Of a DNA stretch of 64,000 nt, positions 35,531-46,345 are shown in pieces. The notes under the pieces are model-generated. The model was not told where the DNA came from and ran no database searches. It saw only the letters and a program-made list of their open reading frames with translations. Made by a program: the position numbers and the translations under genes. This DNA is from Callaeas wilsoni (Eukaryota > Chordata > Aves > Passeriformes > Callaeidae): contig VWPU01001326.1 of the NCBI GenBank assembly GCA_013398955.1, positions 1 to 64,000 of the forward strand, in the 5' to 3' direction. Positions within the stretch are counted from its first letter, which is position 1. Each line of letters starts with the position of its first letter.

Positions 35531-38471
35531 TTACTTAACACAGTGAAGAGAAAATAACTGTGATGGCTCAGTGCTTCACAACTGTCATAGACTTTTTTTG
35601 CAGCACTGTGTGAGGAAAACAAATGTTATCATATGGTAAAGGTGAAAAATGATGGCATATGTCCTTAATAAGGAATGTTCTTAAAATATTTCTAATAATT
35701 ATGAAACATCTGAGCTGAAATACAGATATCTTTTTTTTTTAAAGAAAAGAAGGGCTTGTGGCATTCCTTAGTATTTCAGATCTCTTGGAGCTTCCATTTG
35801 CAGGTGTATGTTCAGCACTGCTGCACATCAGGAGCTTGGGAAATGGAGGTTTGAGTATGGAAGGGACATTTACTCAGTGTTTTCCCAGGCATCTGTAGGA
35901 GCTCTTTGCCAGAACCTACGTTACCTGCATATTCCTAACACTTTCTCAGGTCTCCTGTGGTGGTGACTTTTTGCCTTACAGATTATGGAAGAAAGGGAAC
36001 ACAATCCTATGAGCTAGCAATACTCAGAAAATTAGTAATATAGGAGCCTTCACCTGCACCACTGTATAGACCACCAGCGTTCACGTGGGGGCATGGTGTG
36101 TGCTTGGGCTGCAAGAGCAGGCTGGGGCAGGACTGCAGGCAGCAGGAGCTGTGCTTTCAGGGCAGCGTGGGTTTTGCCACATTTGGGCACGTGTGTGTGG
36201 CAGTCATGGGCTCCGTGTGTTGCCCCACCTCTTCAGAGAGCATCAGCCTGGACAGATTCCAGTGGTTTTGCACTGCAATCACTAAAGGTTCCTCCTCACC
36301 TGCAACATATATGGAGGATTTTACACCAGTGGTATTGAAGTATAAATAGAAATATACATATACATGATTTTTTTTTGGATAAAATACATTACAGCTGTTA
36401 CTGCTCAATAGTTTTCTTAAAATGTAGTTAAATTCCAGTACCTTTTTTGATTTCAATGAAGGCTATGTTAATTGAAATAGTACATTTAGTCAGCAAATAT
36501 TTATTGAGGTATAATAGCCTTCCTGTAGATTGTATACTCTGTAATGTGCTGTTAAAAGCACTTGCTTCCTTTTATTGAAATGTAAGGCCTACACACAATA
36601 CATGCCAGTGTAGGGTGGGATAAAGTTTTAGCTACTATTTGGGATAGGAATATTGTAATTGCCATTGAATCAATTTTTTAACGCCTCTGTTAGCAAATCT
36701 GGGACTTGCACTCCTATTATACAGGGCTCTCTTCCTGAAATCGTGCTAAATTTCAATGTGTGGCTTTTTTATGTGTATACGAACATCACGATTTTAAATG
36801 CCACTGTCTGTGACACTTTTGAAACAAGTATACCCAGGAGAAACTAAAGTTCCTTTCCAGTGGTGTAAATCCGCTTGGTGATATCTTTAGATGAGCTGTT
36901 GTTCTCTCTCAATAAGGCAGGTACTGTTGGAAGCTTGTGTCCTTGGCATAGAGAGTATCTCTGTTTTTCATGACAGACAGGAGGAATGCATCCATGGTGA
37001 GCTGACTCATTTGATGGTGGTGGATTGAGGTTGCTGGCTCATGCTGCCAGAAAAGGTAGTGAATGGGAGAAGTGCATAAACTTTATTTTCATGTCTTCTG
37101 TATTTATGGGGTGTTTGTCAATACGTGCACACATACTGCATTTCTAATTGGTGCTTGAACAAGCATAAAAAGTGCTACACTTTGTACTGGTGTGAAAAAG
37201 CATGTAGAATGAAAAGTTAAAATACACAAAGCTCAGTCTTTAAAAATAGATTAAACAATGCATTTCTTGCTTATTGAGGAAGTTGTATAATTGGTCTGGA
37301 AATGGAAATAATTTAAACCCACAAAATAAGAAGTATTAGGTCAAGCTTTCCCAAACTGAATTAAAATATATTTGAAAGGAAGATCTCTAAGATGCAACAA
37401 ATTTCATTTATTTTTGTTTCTCTGAAGAGTTGGAATTGGGCATCCATGTTCAGGGTTGAAGAAGAGTTCAGTACCTGTGGGGGTCCAGCTGCAGGGACTC
37501 ACTTCCCTGCAGACACTGTCAGCAGAGCTGCCCATCACCGTGGCACTTTCTGTAGTACACACACTGGGCTACTCTCTGCCGTGCTCAGAGCATCCGTTCG
37601 GTTTAAGCAAACATCAAGTCACAGCAGCTTGGGTCAGCAGTGATTTGACCCCTCAGTTATGTTCAATGCTATGACTAAAGCCTACTGTATTCGCTGAGCT
37701 ATTTTATACGTGGCATAACTGCCACTTGGGAATTTAGATTGACTGCTGTTTATCAGTTTAATCAGTGAAATAGCCACGTGATGTTTTCCTGGTTCTTCTA
37801 AATAAAGTATTGAGCACTCTGTCTCTGCCTTGACACTACCAGGAATGTGTGTGGGCTTCAGCTTCCAGCCTTACCTCTGCATGTTCTTACGTCTGCATAT
37901 TAAGAGACTGTATCTTGTCTGAAGCCATCAAAACCTTTTAACTTTTCAACTTTATGGCCATCCATTGATCAGAGAAAGCTGCAAATATCCACTGACTATA
38001 AACTTTCTTCAGAGCTAACAATGGACTTTTTCAGAGCTACTGAAACTGCAGTCTGCAACTTGCTTTGAGGTAACAGAAAAGGAGAATAGTAAGAATCAGA
38101 CCTATCAATATGTCATTGCTGTATTTCTATTGAGAGGCCTTGTAAGTACGCCTTTGCAAATAATTGCCTTAAAGCTTTTAATGTTCTTTCACTGCAAGAA
38201 AGCACATTTGCAGTGCTTATTCACAGTATATACTCCTGGCATGTATTCCTGCAGTCCACATCAGGCAGAAATCCCCCTTGAATTAAATGGGCTTTTTGCC
38301 CAATACAATTTCTCATTCTAACTGAATTAGCAGTAACAGACTTAACTATAAATTATTTTTTACTCTGGGCACATTGGCTAATAATTACCCTCCACTAGTA
38401 AATACTTCACTGTATCAGGGAGGTACAAAAGCTTTTAATTTTTTAAACTCAGCAACTGTCTTTTATTTCAG
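35531..38471. other. A/T-rich intronic sequence, no gene recognised
   Basis: Unique sequence, mostly A/T-rich, with a short GC-richer patch at 36085-36300 carrying overlapping chance frames. The A/T-rich interval 36340-36660 has alternating TATACATATACAT-type sequence. No repeat family or RNA gene is recognised. Confidence 0.5.
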
Positions 38472-38511
38472 GACTGGTTCTGTTGGAAGAGGAGTCAGGT
38501 TTGTTTTTATG
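38472..38511 (+). other. Candidate 40-bp micro-exon
   Basis: An excellent acceptor (ACTGTCTTTTATTTCAG, to 38471) and a good donor (ATG then GTAAGA at 38512) enclose only 40 bases. The length is not a multiple of three, so inclusion would shift a coding frame; as part of a 5'UTR or an lncRNA that would not matter. Vertebrate micro-exons of this size exist, but this one rests on splice signals alone. Confidence 0.22.
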
Positions 38512-39982
38512 GTAAGAAAGATCACTTTCAAAAACAAACCTGAGCATATAATTAGGACATTGCTTTATGAAATTCCTACCTTATAATACATGAAATTTGA
38601 AATTCTTCCCCACTGAACACCTTCTGCTTTAGAGACTGAGGTGGCCAGGTCTAGGAGGGCTGAATTTGTGGCCTTTTTTTAATGCTTTTATTTTCCAGGT
38701 ATGTATTAGTATTGAGAAGAGGCTGATTCATGCTAGACTACATTTTCAGTATGGATTGAATTCCGCCTGGAATCAGAGTAGTGAAACGTGCTGCATGGCA
38801 GCTGGCACAACAACATTTTTAATCGAATAATAGATTCCAGCTGGTGGCGAGTCAACTGAGTTCTGAAGCAGACATGACTTAATGCAGATCTTCCTTATTT
38901 CTGTAATAAAATACATTACCTCTGCATATGAAATAAGTGGAGGAAGAGAAGTGAAGGAAAGCAAGTTTTTAGGTTTGCTAAAAACAAAACTAGTCATTAT
39001 AACCTCGTAAGTTGACTTAAACAAGGGACAGTATGGGGTTCTGAGGTCCGAGTGACAAATTAACTTAGACTCTTCTCACATACCATGAAACGATTTCTGG
39101 TTTGCAGGTGAGCTTGTGATTGCAAGGGTCGTTTTCTAGGCTCTGTCTTTGAATATTGCATTTTGTGCTCTTTAGCTACATACTGTTGTCACCGTCACGA
39201 GGAATTATTCTCACATTAGCTGTCAGCCTCTTCCCCCTACTTACCTGGCTAGCTTACAGTGCAGTGGTGTGAACAATTAACCCCAGAAGCTGAGTGAGGG
39301 TCTTTTTGGTGTCACTGAACTGAATATTGTTTCAGACAGACCTTTTTCTCTCGAGAATTGCAAAGATTTTGATAGAATTCAGATAATGAGGATCTTATCA
39401 ATACGTAGAGCTGAAACTGTAATTGTGCTGCAAAGCCAAATGTAATGGTACTGGAAAGGTCAGTGCATGCTGGAAAATGTCAACAGATGCCGCATTTTCA
39501 ATGATTTTTCTTGTTGGTTTCTATCCCACTATCTAAGCTCAGTGCTTAGCCAGGACAAGCAACTCATTCTTCTCTTGATGCTTACTGGGGCTAAGTTCAT
39601 GCTACGGAAAGAAATGTCAAATGCTGCAAAATCCCCATACATTGGCTAAGGCTTTTTCTGCTGGTTTTCTCCCTGTCTGAAAGCTGTGAGTGATCGATGC
39701 TGGCTAGTTGTCTTTCTGTTATTTCACTGTTGGATGTTCTTCAGAGAACCGAGGTGAAGTTGAGCATCACCCCAGCAGGTCTCAGTGGGAGCAGGTGTCC
39801 ACTGTCCTGCCCACAGCTGAGAAGTGTGAACCTTTGAGGAGCTGGTGACTCCCATCCCATTAGCTGGAGCTGCAGAGATTTGATACTTCATGCAGTCCAG
39901 AGCCTGGAAGTAAATAGAGTATGAAAAAGCATGTCTGATGTGACGAGACTCTTTCTAAGATAAGTGATCCCCATTCCCTCAG
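38512..39982. other. Intronic unique sequence, no gene recognised
   Basis: Unique, A/T-rich sequence without recognised repeats. A GTAAGT donor-like word at about 39006 has no convincing acceptor upstream. Nothing else is seen. Confidence 0.5.
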
Positions 39983-40093
39983 AGTCTCCCCGAGGTCACT
40001 TGTTTCAGTCAGGAGCTGCTGCACGACAGCAAGACCAAAGCCTCTGGAAGCAATCAGACTGTTTCATGACATTTGCTGAAAATGTGCTACAAG
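39983..40093 (+). other. Candidate 111-bp exon (best splice-site pair)
   Basis: The acceptor CCCCATTCCCTCAG (to 39982) and the near-consensus donor CTACAAG then GTAAGTTT (from 40094) bound 111 bases, a multiple of three, open in one frame that enters and leaves in phase 1. The predicted peptide of about 37 residues is Gln-, Ala- and Ser-rich in its first half and ends with a Phe-Ala-Glu-Asn-Val stretch; no domain is recognised. It is the most exon-like block of the intron by splice signals, length and frame together. It may be an alternative cassette exon, an lncRNA exon or a cryptic exon. Confidence 0.3.
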
Positions 40094-41490
40094 GTAAGTT
40101 TTCCCTTAAAAAAATATTAAGCAAAAAACTTCTTTTTACTTTATTTGTGTGGTCAGAATTTCATCCTCAATAAAAGTCATATGGAAGTAGAATACTAAGG
40201 TATTTTTATGTAGATGTCTGCAATTAACATAAATCTATTAATCCAGGCTAGCAAGAGAGAGAGTATTGATTGCAGTGTTTTTACACTTCCTCCTGACAAG
40301 TTTGAAAAGTGATGAGAGAAAAACAAGGCCAAATTGATCTCATAATTTCAGGAGTTGTCTTGAAAATAAAAATAAATATTCACGTAGCTTCAATTTATTG
40401 TCTGTATTATTTCCATGATGTTTCTGTAGTTATTATCTGTTGCTGACAACATTACAGCATATTTTAGAGACCTTTTGTATGACATTTTGGTTTTGTCTGT
40501 CTCATTCCTCATGTAACTTATTGATGCCATAAAAACCCCTAAAACCATAAAAATGTTTCTGAATGTGGAAAATGCACAGAAAAAGCAAAAATTATCTAAG
40601 TATGGCAGATACTAATCAGAGTTTGGAGGAGATATTTAGGTAATTTTTAATATTAAATGTTATGAAAAGTTCATATTAAATTTCTGTTGTGCATTGATAG
40701 TTCAGGAGATGCACTGGAATTCTGGTTGTCTGTGGCTGTGACTGGTCAAACTGCACAATTTATTTTGGTGCAAAGTAAGAGATCTGAAACTTGCAGGGTT
40801 GGGGGTTTTTTTCGTACAGAAGAAAAACTGGACCCTTTGGAAACATTAACGAAACAATATGGAGAGGAACTCTTGCCAGAGCAGCCAAGTGTATTTTGGC
40901 CAGGCACTTTCCCATAGCAACAGGCACCTAGCCTCAGGTCTTTTGTCTGACACATCCTGGGCAAATGCTGTTTAATGCAGACTGTCAGTGGCTTTTGGTC
41001 AGGAGCATGCATCTCCTGCTTTCGCCTGCTCTCTCTGTTCATCTGGAAATCTTAACCTGCATCTGGGAGATATTTCTAACATCAGCTTTCTTAGGAAGTG
41101 GCATAGTAGTGCAAAACATTTCAGTGACCTTCAGTTCCAAACTGTTTGATAAATTTAGGACCAGCTTTTAAACGAAGCAGTGTGAGCAGTGGACGTGTTC
41201 ACGTTTTCAGAAGGACCCTATAAGTTAACAGGCTTCACATTTTCTTAGGTGTATGCTGATGCACATCACACAGTTGAGGTTGTGATGACCGAGTCAGAGG
41301 TACTGGTTTGTTCTCAGCCTTTCTGTCAGCAGTAGTTTTCTTTTGGATGCGTTAAGTTCCATGTGCAAAGGTTTGTGTGAGATTTGTTGGTTTTAATGAA
41401 GTTGGGTCAGATTCTTAGGATAGGATTCATTTAAATGAAAACTGGTAAATGAAGGTTAACAGATTACATATCAGCCGTGTAGTTTAAGAT

Positions 41491-41535
41491 ATGATTAGTA
41501 TGTATTTCAGAAACGTATTTCAGAAATGATTAGTC
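41491..41535 (+). repeat. Nested short duplications
   Basis: GTATTTCAGAAA plus one base occurs twice in tandem (41502-41514 and 41515-41527), and the pair is flanked by two copies of ATGATTAGT (41491-41499 and 41527-41535). This is a local slippage or template-switch scar. Confidence 0.85.
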
Positions 41536-42728
41536 TATTTATGAAATAACCTAATAATATTGAATGACTTGTTTGATTCTTACAGAGCGTTACTTGTGCT
41601 CGTAGATGCTAATTGCATGAGCAGACCTCTGTACTTTGCATGGGCAGAGTTATATTTGTGTTGAAGTGTTTGTTGTATTCATGCCAAAAAAACAACCAAA
41701 AAACCTCATTAAGTTCTGATCCTTCAAATGTGCCTGCGCTTAACTTGACTGCTCAAATAATGTTGCTTTGGCAGTGTTGATTTCAATACTTTGATCATGA
41801 AATACTTCACGTAAGGTGGTGCTGGTGGGGAATTAATACAGCGGTAGTGTTGATCTGAATAAGGAGTCATTAATGAGTGCATGTTGCACCCTTCCCTGGA
41901 GGCAGAAAACCATGTTTCTGCTGAGTTGATGAGTAAAATTAATTTGTTCATTAAAGATACTTACTGTTTTGAGATCCAGTTTGCTACTGCTATCTTAGCC
42001 GAAACTCACACTTCAGAGTGACTGTTTCTGTACTTTGCTGGGCAGAGATTTCTTTGGGTGTTCGGGCTTTACTCCTGTCTGCTGTATGTCAGCTGCACCA
42101 CCTTCGGCTCAGTTCCCTGAGCCAGACTAGGGAGAGCACAAACACATTCGTAAAGGTAAACAAGGGTATTGTTTGAGTGTCTTTACAAACAACAGAAGAT
42201 AATTTGTTTGCCCACTGGAAGGGGAATGTTTACTATTTAGCAAGGAAGGAAAAGTACTATCCCTTCAGGCTTTACAGAGTAGGAAAAAATTACTGCAGCT
42301 TAAAGCTGACTGGAGCCCCTGAACCTCTAATGTTAGATACCAGCAAGTCCTCAGCTGAGATTTTGGGATACCAAAGAAGAACCTGTGGATCTAGCAGGGA
42401 ATGGGGTAAGGTAAGACTAAGAGAGAAATATGGGAATAAAACTAAAAAGCCACATAAAATGCAAAAGTGAAGTGTGGGGAAAGGAGATAAACAAGGAGGT
42501 GACAAGGGTAGATTTCTGTGACTTGCTCAGAAGAGTGGCTGGCAAACGTTCCACCTGACAGCATTTCATATGCATTTTGCATGGCCAAAATTTCATTTAT
42601 AATTATAACTAGATATTTTAATTTCTTCTTCACTACTCCTGTGTGAAGTTGTTCCTGCATTGTTTTTCATGTTTATTTTCTCAAAGGAGAAAAAAATTTG
42701 CAGACTCCCCAAATATTCTAAGAAGAAA

Positions 42729-42753
42729 AGCCAGCCGTTTATTTAAGCTGGCT
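42729..42753 (+). repeat. Inverted repeat, 7-bp arms
   Basis: AGCCAGC (42729-42735) and GCTGGCT (42747-42753) are exact reverse complements separated by 11 bases. It is a short potential hairpin with no T-run after it; the functional meaning is unknown. Confidence 0.7.
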
Positions 42754-45669
42754 CTCAACACACAGAAAGTTGCCTCCAGAAGAGAATGCTAATAATTGGC
42801 TTTGGACTTTCCTGGGAACACAAATAAACTGTTGTTTATTTTTTGTCTTTGGAGATTTTGTAGGTGTTTTTATTTCTTCCTTGTTCTTTTAAGTTTTTCT
42901 ACTTATCTAGCATCTTGCATAACTTTGATATTTATCTTTGCAATGCAGTAATTTACATGAAGATATGCAGGGGTTTGAGAAATTTTTTTTTACCAGCAGA
43001 CAGAATAAGAAGTTAAAAATCATGTTTCCCATTCAGTATCTATTTTGCAGTGCACGTTGAAAGAGACATATGCTGCTGCATGTGTGATGAGGCTAATTCT
43101 ATCTTTGCCTTGGTGGAGTTGTTCACACTGCCCTTGCATTCTGATGAATTGAATGAGAAATTCAGTGTTTAGGTTCACAGTGGGCTCTCAGGAGGTTGCT
43201 TTGTTAGAGCACTGACTTTGCTCAAAGCTCTGCAAAACTCACCCACCCTCAGGTCCACCCCAACCTTCTGCTGCCACTGTGCTCTTTCCTGCAGGTCATC
43301 CAAGGGAAGCTAGGGGTAGTTGAAGTCTTCAGGAGGCTCCAGCATGGCTTTGGGTATGGCATTGCTGTGAAATTAAAACTGAGTCATGGTAAAGTGACAA
43401 ATTCTCGTAGGCCACACTATCCCCTTCTCCCCAGAGTTTTGTTTTCTGAGGCTCATAGTAGCACTCTCAGTAACTGTGCATCAGAGACTCATGAAAACAG
43501 AACACCTGTGAAGGTGAGAGTTTTTGAGTGGGAAGCTCCTCCTTGACTCCACAGCATTTGCAGTTTATCAGTCAGGGGTATTGCTGAGAGTGGGCTGTGG
43601 CCATGACCATGTGGTCATTTGACTCCCTGCATCTGAGCCTTAGTGAATGGCATTGAAGGATTTCCTTTTAATGGGCATGTTAAATATGGGACAAATTCAA
43701 TTTTAGTATTGTCATTTAAAGTAGTTTCTGATACAGATGATTTGCTGGCAAATGAGACGTTAGGTCTGCCATAATTTGGGGCTCTTCCAAGTTTCCGTTC
43801 CTCTAAATGCAAGTGATCTAAATGATGGTTCAGCTGTGCACAGTGCTCTTCAGAACTTTAATGCAGATGAGCCATTCTGACCGTGATGATGAGTGCAATA
43901 GCTAAAACTCTTACGCAGTAATAACAAAATATGCCTGCCATCACCTCCTTAAAAAAATCCTGAAATCCCAGTGTGGTTGGCTGTTACTTTCATCCACTGC
44001 GAGTGGAAACTGCTTAAAACAGATACATATCTCAGCATTTCCCATGGGCATTTTTAATGCAAAATATAATCTTAGTATTGAATATCTGAAAATATCACCC
44101 AAAATTTATTTTAAAGAATAATGAAAAATTCACAAAAAATCTAAGTTGGTATGAAACAAAAGAAACTAAGTCTTGAATAAACCCTGCTATAATGAGGCAT
44201 ATAATATTTTATACAGTAATCACAGTGTGTAAAATATTCTGACAAAAGTTTCCAGTTCAGGTAGTTCACTGTGCACTGGTACATTAACAAAGATGCTCGT
44301 CACAGCTTTACTAAAGGAGGGATAGTAAAATTCTGGTAGAACCTAAGTGTGTTGTGCATGTAGAGTAGAAATGTCTGTCGTGAGATTACATTGCACTTGG
44401 GTTCATGATGACCTGTCTTTTCTCTTTACTTTGATTTTCCCCTGACTCGTAGTTACTGAAGTCCCCAAGGATTACAGGGGCAGAATGCCTAAAAGTGCTC
44501 TTTAATGCTTGACAGCATGGCTCTGACACAGTGTTAGACACACGCTTTAAGCACGCTAACAATTGAGGGATAATGCTGTACATAGTGTAGCGGTTTTACA
44601 AAAGAGGCAAACAGGGATTTTGCAGCTTATAACAGAGAGAGTCTTTGATATAACAGTTTCAAATATTAGATTAGGGTGTATATCACTTAAAACTCCTTTT
44701 CAGTTGTGCTCTAAATTTAATGGCAAGATTTGGTTGAAATGAGCTCTTGTGGTCTGCAAGGAAGAAAATCAATCAGGATGCACCTTATCATTTTGCTATA
44801 TCCTTAGTAGGGATGCAATTAAATTCAGTCTGAAAGGTCACAGTGTGGGGTATGCATTAACCTTACACTAACCCAGTGTATGATACTGCCACTGAGAACA
44901 AGTTAATAAAGGTATCAGTTGGAGCTGCACATTTGTTCTCTTTTTTTTCAAACATATCTGTGTTCACACACACTTCTAATTACGTCTTTGTGCATAATAT
45001 TAGCAGATATGTGGAATATTTGCAGGGCTGTTAATTAGGCTGTAGACTAGTGTACAGTGGAATGTACAACAGAGTTCCACAGTTGGTGGCCAAACCCACT
45101 TAAACTCAGTTATTGGAGTTCATGTTAATGCAGGAATATGTCAGTGAGACAAGGCTTTGTTTCCAGACTCTGATGATGCTTAAAGCAGCAGCTGCAAAAA
45201 GTGGGTTTAGTTTCAAAGTGCAGTACAGTTTCTGAATGCCATTTGCATTATAGACACTTGCTCCAGATGACAGAAATTAAATTTTCTATTGAGAATTGGA
45301 CAAGTACTTTGGTGGTAAAGAGACTCTTGACGTTTTTAACCTATTAAATTAAGTTATGGGGAGGTGTTTGATTTGGGAGGCCTCTTTAAAAGGAACCATG
45401 TTCCCATAACAGCTATTAAAGAAAAGCAGCATAGTGCAACATTAAAACAGCACTGCAGTTTCAGGGACAAGACAGAGAAACAGTATCTATCACTTCTTTT
45501 CCAGAGGCTTGCAGTGAGAGGTTGTCAGATTTGACTTCTAGAAAGCATTGTTGCTCTTCTGTGGAAAGCCATTTTTTGTTACATGTGATTGCGGACTTTC
45601 TAATGAATATATTGAACACTGGGGCATGAGAATGAGAAATATAAAATGTAAACTTGAGATTTTGAGATG

Positions 45670-46345
45670 GTGCCAGGGGAAGTGGATTTGGGAAAATAAC
45701 AGCCTGTTAGGCCAACCTCTAGAGTACATAATATTTTAGAACAAATTTTGAACAAGATAATAAAGTCAGGGAAGCTAATGGAAAATGGGATAAAATAAAA
45801 AAATTATTAATAAATATTTTTGTGCCAAGCTTAGGTGTTTCATCTTCTTTAGTTCTATTGCTAAAGAAAAGCAATAAATGTGATTCATCTCAATCTTGAT
45901 AAAGAATTTGAATGTGGTACCCACATGGAGATCTATCAATGTGGCAAGAGAAAAAGAAGATTCATAGAAAAATTTTAAATATGTAGAGAATGGAACAAAG
46001 AGGACATGTCCATATTCATCTTAAAATGGGAGTGTTGGGTCAAAGGGAATCTGCTAATTAAAGCCCTCAAAGGAGGAATTTACAAAAACAGTTTTAATAT
46101 TTTCCTATCGTTGTCATAAGTAAACAGTAGTATGCTTATGAATTTGACAGGTGAAAGAATTCTTATGAATTTATAGGTGACTCAAAGGTAAGAGTCACTG
46201 GCATTTCAGAAGAGGATCATAGCATCATACAAGGATTATGTTTTCTTCTGAGTTGGTGTGATAGATGCGGCATGAAATGTAGTGATGTAAAGTGCAAGGC
46301 CATGCTTTTTACTCTGGTAAAAGGAGGTCAGACAATAAAAAACAG
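45670..46345 (+). mobile_element. Ancient CR1/L3-type LINE fossil (reverse-transcriptase region)
   Basis: A heavily decayed fragment of a CR1-clade LINE, distinct from the 3' CR1 copies. In order along the + strand I can match: a CAGCCTGTTAGGCCAACCTC segment with a following GAACAAATTTTGAACAAG segment (about 45701-45755), a block reading roughly like the catalytic-domain LDLSKAFD motif followed by a VPH-type stretch (about 45878-45930), a GGTGACTCAAAGGTAAGAGT segment like the ADD-box region (about 46176), and a TGCAAGGCCATGC segment (about 46291). Spacing is shortened by deletions and all frames are broken. It is inactive. Boundaries are approximate. Confidence 0.65.

Larger units (their letters stand above)
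40094..45669. other. Intronic unique sequence, no gene recognised
   Basis: Unique, A/T-rich sequence. A nested small duplication lies at 41491-41535 and a 7-bp-stem inverted repeat at 42729-42753. A frame at 42177-42470 reads through 98 codons of unusually even composition but starts at a GTG, lacks a convincing acceptor and has no known domain. The stretch 43250-43600 is somewhat GC-richer. No repeat family is recognised until the LINE fossil at the right edge. Confidence 0.5.
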
